NCBI GenBank assembly: GCA_022511245.1
Contig: JAFLRV010000003.1
Coordinates: 7,559-44,990 of the forward strand
DNA length: 37,432 nucleotides
Origin: Coprobacter sp.
GTDB taxonomy: Bacteria; Bacteroidota; Bacteroidia; Bacteroidales; Coprobacteraceae
Direction: 5' to 3'
Of the stretch, positions 33,342-37,432 are shown in pieces (the first letter of the stretch is position 1; each line of letters begins with the position of its first letter). The notes beneath the pieces were generated by a model. The model ran no database searches and was not told the DNA's origin. It saw only the letters and a list, made by a program, of their open reading frames with translations. The position numbers were made by a program, and so were the translations under genes.

Positions 33342-35795
33342 TCATGCGGCATTTGTACGGTGGTTGCCGGATTTTCTCATCTGCCATATCCCGGCAACGG
33401 CCAGCAATACCAGAATCGCTATAATCGAAGCATAGGCGATGCCGGTAGTAACTGCAATGGAGCGGGGTTCGAACCGGAATACGATTTCGTGCTGTCCGGC
33501 CGGGATATCCAGTCCGCGCAATACATAATTGACCCTTGCCATAGACACTTCCTGCCCGTCAACAGTGATGTTCCATCCCCAAGGGAAGTAAATCTCGGAG
33601 AATACGGCGCTTCTTCCGTTTTTCGTATTGGCGTTATATCGCAGTTCGTTGGGTTGGTACGACGTCAGATATATCGTGTCTCCGGGAGCGGCCGAATCTG
33701 TATATTTGCCGAAAAGTTCCTGTTCCGATTTGTTGGCTATTGCCGTTGTTTTTTCGTTGAATTCGGTCAAAGCATTCATTTCTTCTCTGGGAGAATCCAC
33801 CCATTTCACCGATGAAATGAACCAGGCATTGCCGGCAGCCTCCTCATTGAAAATTACCTGTGGCGTCTGCCTGTCTTCACCGTCTACGATAAAATATTTC
33901 GTATTGAGCATGTTCAGGACATGCAGGTTGTTTTTAATCAACTGATATTTTATCAAATCGTCGTACCGTTGCAGTTTGGCGGCATGGTATCCGCCAACCG
34001 ATTTGTGATAATACGATGTTGCCGCATCGTTGAACGGGTCTTTTGTCAGGTTGTATACTCTGTAATGCGGGTCCGGGTCGGCCAGAATGGCGATATCGGC
34101 TTCGGTTTTCGGGAACGGATTTTCGATGGTTCGTTCGGGAACGAAATGGCGGGAGTTGAGGTATCGTTTGTTTATCGTGTACATGTCACCCAGCACGAGA
34201 ATCCCGATAGCTGCCATCCATATTGTTTGGCCGATTTTTCCGATGGAATAGAGCCAGAGGAATATACAACCGGCAAGAATAAACAGAACACTTCTCCACG
34301 CATCTGCCGTGAATATCGATTGGCGCACGGCAATCAGATAAGAAAACAGCTCATTATATTCCGGGTTCTGTCGCAACAGTTCAGTTTCCTGGTTGCTTGT
34401 AAAGCTGAAGAATACCGAAGGAAACAGAGCGAACAGCAACGCCATTCCTCCCGTAAGTCCGAAAGCGATGTACGCATAATGGCGTTTTCGGGAAAGTGTT
34501 TCGGGGTTTTCCGTGATTTCTTTCAATGCGAGTATGGCCAACAGAGGGATGCAGAACTCGGCGATGACGAGAATACTGGATACGGTTCGGAATTTGTTGT
34601 ACATGGGAAAATAGTCGATAAACCATTGGGTTACCGGCAGGAGATTATGCCCCCAAGACAATAAGACAGAGAAAATGGTTGCGCCTAAAAGAGCCCATTT
34701 CATCGACCCTTTGACTATCAGACAACCCAATACGAAAAAGAACATTATCAATGCCCCTGCGTAGACCGGTCCGGCAGTATAGGGCTGGTCTCCCCAGTAA
34801 CGGTTCATCTGGACGATGTAGGGTTTCATATTGAAGGGGATATTCTCAAAGGCCTCCGAATCGGGGTTGTAACCGATAGGGCCGGAAGCTCCTCCTTTTG
34901 TGTCGGGAATGAGCAGCGTCCATGTTTCACCGATTCCGTAGCTCCACTGGGTGATGTATTCGGTCGATAGTCCGGCTTTCGATTTTTCGGTATTTTGTGC
35001 CCCCTGTTCCAATCCGGCCTGTCCGCGCATTGTTTCCTTTGAATACCGATAGGTGTGGTACAAGTTGGGCAGGTTGGCTCCGACAGCCAGCATTCCGGCA
35101 ATGGCCAGTACGCCGGTCGCTTTGAAAAAACGGGAGAGTTGCTTTTGCCGGATGGCATCAATCAGGAACGCTGTTACGACAGCGGCAATCACAAACAGAA
35201 AGTAATATGTCATCTGAATATGATTCGAAACAATCTGCATCATCCCGAAAAAGGCGGTCAGCGCAGCTCCGGTCAGGTATTTCCCCCGATAGGCCAGCAG
35301 GATACCGGCAATTGTCGGCGGGATATAGGCCAGCGTAATGAATTTCCAGATGTGGCCGGCAGCGATGATGATAAAAAAGTAGGAAGAAAAGGCATATGCT
35401 ATGGCTCCGGTCAGTGCCAGCGGCCATTTGACATGCAGCGTTATCAGCAGGATAAAGAATCCCAGCATCATGATGAAGACCAGAGAGGCCGGTGATTTTA
35501 TCCATAAGCGGTACACATCGGAGATGCGGCTGATCCACGCATTGTTTCCGTAGCTCGGCGATATCTGGAAATTGGGCATTCCCGAAAAAATGGAATTGGT
35601 CCACCGGGTTGTTTCACCAGTAAGTTCCTTAAATGCAACCCCTTCCTGTCCGATGGCAATGCCTTGCTGGACATCTCCCTGAAACAGCGTTCGCTGCTCG
35701 AAGATATCGGGTGCGAAATATACATAGGATAACAAAATCATAAACAGCACCGACCCGATGTAGGGGAGTGCCTTTTTTATCATCTGACTCTTCAT
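33342..35795 (-). CDS. YfhO family membrane protein
   Basis: This 817-residue polytopic membrane protein belongs to the YfhO family, related to GT-C type glycosyltransferases. The N-terminal SVLFMILLSYVYFAP begins a long series of hydrophobic segments, then an exported C-terminal domain (VYNLTKDPFNDAATSYYHK, RYNANTKNGRSAVFSEIYF). A last membrane helix (IAYASIIAILVLLAVAGIW) and a basic tail close it. In some Firmicutes the homologue glycosylates teichoic acid. Here the acceptor is unknown; lipid-linked sugar transfer to an envelope glycan is a family-based inference. It starts 14 bp after ahcY ends and is probably co-transcribed. Confidence 0.9.
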   Translation of the reverse strand: MKSQMIKKALPYIGSVLFMILLSYVYFAPDIFEQRTLFQGDVQQGIAIGQEGVAFKELTGETTRWTNSIFSGMPNFQISPSYGNNAWISRISDVYRLWIKSPASLVFIMMLGFFILLITLHVKWPLALTGAIAYAFSSYFFIIIAAGHIWKFITLAYIPPTIAGILLAYRGKYLTGAALTAFFGMMQIVSNHIQMTYYFLFVIAAVVTAFLIDAIRQKQLSRFFKATGVLAIAGMLAVGANLPNLYHTYRYSKETMRGQAGLEQGAQNTEKSKAGLSTEYITQWSYGIGETWTLLIPDTKGGASGPIGYNPDSEAFENIPFNMKPYIVQMNRYWGDQPYTAGPVYAGALIMFFFVLGCLIVKGSMKWALLGATIFSVLLSWGHNLLPVTQWFIDYFPMYNKFRTVSSILVIAEFCIPLLAILALKEITENPETLSRKRHYAYIAFGLTGGMALLFALFPSVFFSFTSNQETELLRQNPEYNELFSYLIAVRQSIFTADAWRSVLFILAGCIFLWLYSIGKIGQTIWMAAIGILVLGDMYTINKRYLNSRHFVPERTIENPFPKTEADIAILADPDPHYRVYNLTKDPFNDAATSYYHKSVGGYHAAKLQRYDDLIKYQLIKNNLHVLNMLNTKYFIVDGEDRQTPQVIFNEEAAGNAWFISSVKWVDSPREEMNALTEFNEKTTAIANKSEQELFGKYTDSAAPGDTIYLTSYQPNELRYNANTKNGRSAVFSEIYFPWGWNITVDGQEVSMARVNYVLRGLDIPAGQHEIVFRFEPRSIAVTTGIAYASIIAILVLLAVAGIWQMRKSGNHRTNAA

Positions 35796-35809
35796 GGCGA
35801 TGTATAGGG

Positions 35810-37228
35810 TTAATAACGGTAGTGTTCCGGTTTGAATGGCCCGTCAGGGTTCACCCCGATGTAAGCCGCCTGTTTGTCGGTGAGTTGCGTCAGTTTGACA
35901 CCCAGTTTGCCCAGATGCAGGCGGGCGACCTCCTCATCGAGTTTTTTGGGCAGCCGGTATACGCCTGCTTCGTACGGGGTGGTGTACAGTTCGATTTGTG
36001 CCAGTGTCTGGTTGGTAAACGAGTTGCTCATCACAAATGACGGGTGTCCGGTGGCGCAGCCCAAGTTTACCAGCCGGCCGTCGGCCAGCAGGATGATGGA
36101 ATGTCCCTCCGGGAAGAAATAGCGGTCAACCTGCGGTTTGATGTTCCGACACGTTATTCCGGGATAGCTTTTGAGCTTGTCTACCTGTATTTCGTTGTCG
36201 AAATGGCCGATGTTGCATACGATGGCACAATCTTTCATCCGAGCCATGTGTTCGATGCGTATAATATCGCAGTTGCCGGTAGTAGTTACATAAATGTCGC
36301 CTTCGGGGAGAGCATCTTCGACGGTGGTCACTTCATATCCCTCCATAGCGGCCTGCAAAGCGCAAATCGGGTCTATTTCCGTGACAAGAACCCGAGCTCC
36401 GTATGACCGCATCGACTGGGCGCAACCTTTGCCCACATCACCGTATCCGCATACCACGACGACTTTTCCGGCCACCATGATGTCGGTGGCCCGTTTTATG
36501 CCGTCGGCCAGCGATTCCCGGCAGCCGTAATGGTTGTCGAATTTCGATTTGGTAACCGAGTCGTTTACGTTGAAGGCCGGGAACAGCAGTTCTCCCTGCT
36601 GCATCATCTGATACAACCGGTGAACTCCGGTGGTTGTTTCTTCGGAAACCCCTTTAATTTCGGGGAGTATCCGGCTCCAGAATCCGGCGTCTTCGGCCAG
36701 TACCGCTTTGAGTATTTTGACCAGTTCAACCCCGTCCTGCGTTTCGGGAGTATCTTCCAGTACCGACGGGTCTTTCTCGGCCCGATAGCCCATGTGCAGC
36801 ATAAGAGTTGCATCGCCGCCGTCGTCGACAATCAGATTGGGGCCTTTACCGCCCGGAAACCGCAATGCCTGCAACGTACACCACCAGTACTCTTCAAGAG
36901 TCTCACCTTTCCAGGCAAATACGGGGACGCCCGATGCCGCTATTGCGGCGGCGGCATGGTCCTGTGTCGAATATATATTGCAGCTTACCCATTGTACTTC
37001 GGCACCCAGTTCGGCCAGCGTCTCTATCAATACCGCCGTTTGGATGGTCATATGCAGAGAACCCATGATGCGTGCTCCTTTCAACGGTTTTTCCTTCCGG
37101 TATTTTTCCCGGAGAGCCATCAAGCCGGGCATCTCTTTTTCAGCCAGTTCAATTTCTTTGCGGCCAAAGTCGGCCAAAGTCATGTCGGCGACTTTGTAAG
37201 GTAAGTCCGAAAACAATTTTTCTGCCAT
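35810..37228 (-). CDS. ahcY: Adenosylhomocysteinase
   Basis: This 472-residue NAD-dependent hydrolase splits S-adenosylhomocysteine into adenosine and homocysteine, keeping methylation reactions running. The NAD fold has [20 protein letters not shown] (about 254-273) and the substrate site includes [18 protein letters not shown]. The C-terminus ends KPEHYRY, the conserved Lys-Tyr tail reaching into the neighbouring subunit. Length matches bacterial enzymes with the usual insert. A -7 box (TATTTTTG, minus strand 37258-37251) is 22 nt upstream. yfhO follows after 14 bp. Confidence 0.98.
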   Translation of the reverse strand: MAEKLFSDLPYKVADMTLADFGRKEIELAEKEMPGLMALREKYRKEKPLKGARIMGSLHMTIQTAVLIETLAELGAEVQWVSCNIYSTQDHAAAAIAASGVPVFAWKGETLEEYWWCTLQALRFPGGKGPNLIVDDGGDATLMLHMGYRAEKDPSVLEDTPETQDGVELVKILKAVLAEDAGFWSRILPEIKGVSEETTTGVHRLYQMMQQGELLFPAFNVNDSVTKSKFDNHYGCRESLADGIKRATDIMVAGKVVVVCGYGDVGKGCAQSMRSYGARVLVTEIDPICALQAAMEGYEVTTVEDALPEGDIYVTTTGNCDIIRIEHMARMKDCAIVCNIGHFDNEIQVDKLKSYPGITCRNIKPQVDRYFFPEGHSIILLADGRLVNLGCATGHPSFVMSNSFTNQTLAQIELYTTPYEAGVYRLPKKLDEEVARLHLGKLGVKLTQLTDKQAAYIGVNPDGPFKPEHYRY

Positions 37229-37250
37229 ATCCGATACATTTTTGTCGGTA

Positions 37251-37258
37251 CAAAAATA
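37251..37258 (-). promoter_or_regulatory. -7 box of the ahcY-yfhO operon
   Basis: TATTTTTG on the minus strand matches TAnnTTTG and ends 22 nt before the ahcY ATG. I saw no SAH or SAM riboswitch in the short leader. Confidence 0.6.
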
Positions 37259-37280
37259 GGAGAAAAAAATGAGTTGGGGA

Positions 37281-37302
37281 AATAATCGGGGAATAATCGG
37301 GA
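37281..37302. repeat. Two-copy 11-bp direct repeat upstream of ahcY
   Basis: AATAATCGGG occurs at 37281-37290 and again at 37292-37301, in tandem with an 11-bp period, 23-44 bp upstream of the ahcY -7 box and overlapping the expected -33 region. It may be a site for a regulator or chance. The remaining bases to the window end hold nothing else that I recognise. Confidence 0.4.
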
Positions 37303-37432
37303 AACGGAAGAGTCGGGAGATATAAAAACAAGTATATAATATTTTATTCGGATGTGTTTTTTTTCGGACGTGTCACGACACACAGCTGTCCCAAGAAAAA
37401 ATTAACAAAAAGGGAAAAACATTTTAGCGCGT

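Noticed and set aside
37229-37432. A possible SAH or SAM riboswitch before ahcY
   Set aside because: The -7 box lies only 22 nt before the ATG, so the leader is too short, and no conserved riboswitch core was seen.

Overview
The window reads as a chromosomal segment of a gut-type Bacteroidales bacterium. The signs are promoters with a TAnnTTTG -7 box lying 17-29 nt before the start codon, lipoproteins with short lipobox signals, a fused SpmA/SpmB membrane protein, a GH3-family protein, a single-domain (CBS-less) KdsD-type isomerase, and a YfhO protein beside adenosylhomocysteinase. The exact genus cannot be settled from the sequence; Barnesiella- or Coprobacter-like is only a guess. I see no transposase, phage, CRISPR, rRNA or tRNA gene.

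Layout. 1-541 holds the start of a minus-strand lipoprotein, followed by a 600-base non-coding stretch with strong hairpins. polA (minus) and a long-chain polyprenyl diphosphate synthase (plus) diverge from 3924-4049. A bidirectional terminator at 5048-5083 separates the synthase from a seven-gene minus-strand housekeeping run transcribed as ybeY, mnmG, apt, uvrC, dtd, a MazG-like gene and deoC. A perfect parS-type site lies between mnmG and apt. An SpmA/B fusion gene, a D-2-hydroxyacid dehydrogenase and an AlkD-type repair gene follow.

14829-21440 is a surface-polysaccharide neighbourhood with repeated strand switches: GT2 and GT4 transferases (minus), a sialyltransferase-like or Maf-like protein with a CMP-nonulosonate synthetase (plus), a Wzx-type flippase (minus) and another GT4 transferase (plus). 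The transferase-like plus synthetase pair is the most interesting candidate system: activation and transfer of a sialic-acid-like sugar. No NeuB- or NeuC-type biosynthesis gene is present here.

21497-31824 is almost entirely minus strand: metG, alkaline phosphatase, a GH3-family protein, a DEAD-box helicase, a tyrosine-phosphatase-like lipoprotein that has lost its catalytic Cys and Arg, and a LOG / KdsD-like / PfkB-kinase operon of sugar-phosphate enzymes. An M16 peptidase (plus) converges on an ahcY-yfhO operon (minus) that fills the right end.

Several intergenic dyads look regulatory: a symmetric back-to-back promoter at 16861-16937, an inverted repeat over the alkaline phosphatase promoter, a dyad in the helicase promoter, and a dyad before polA.
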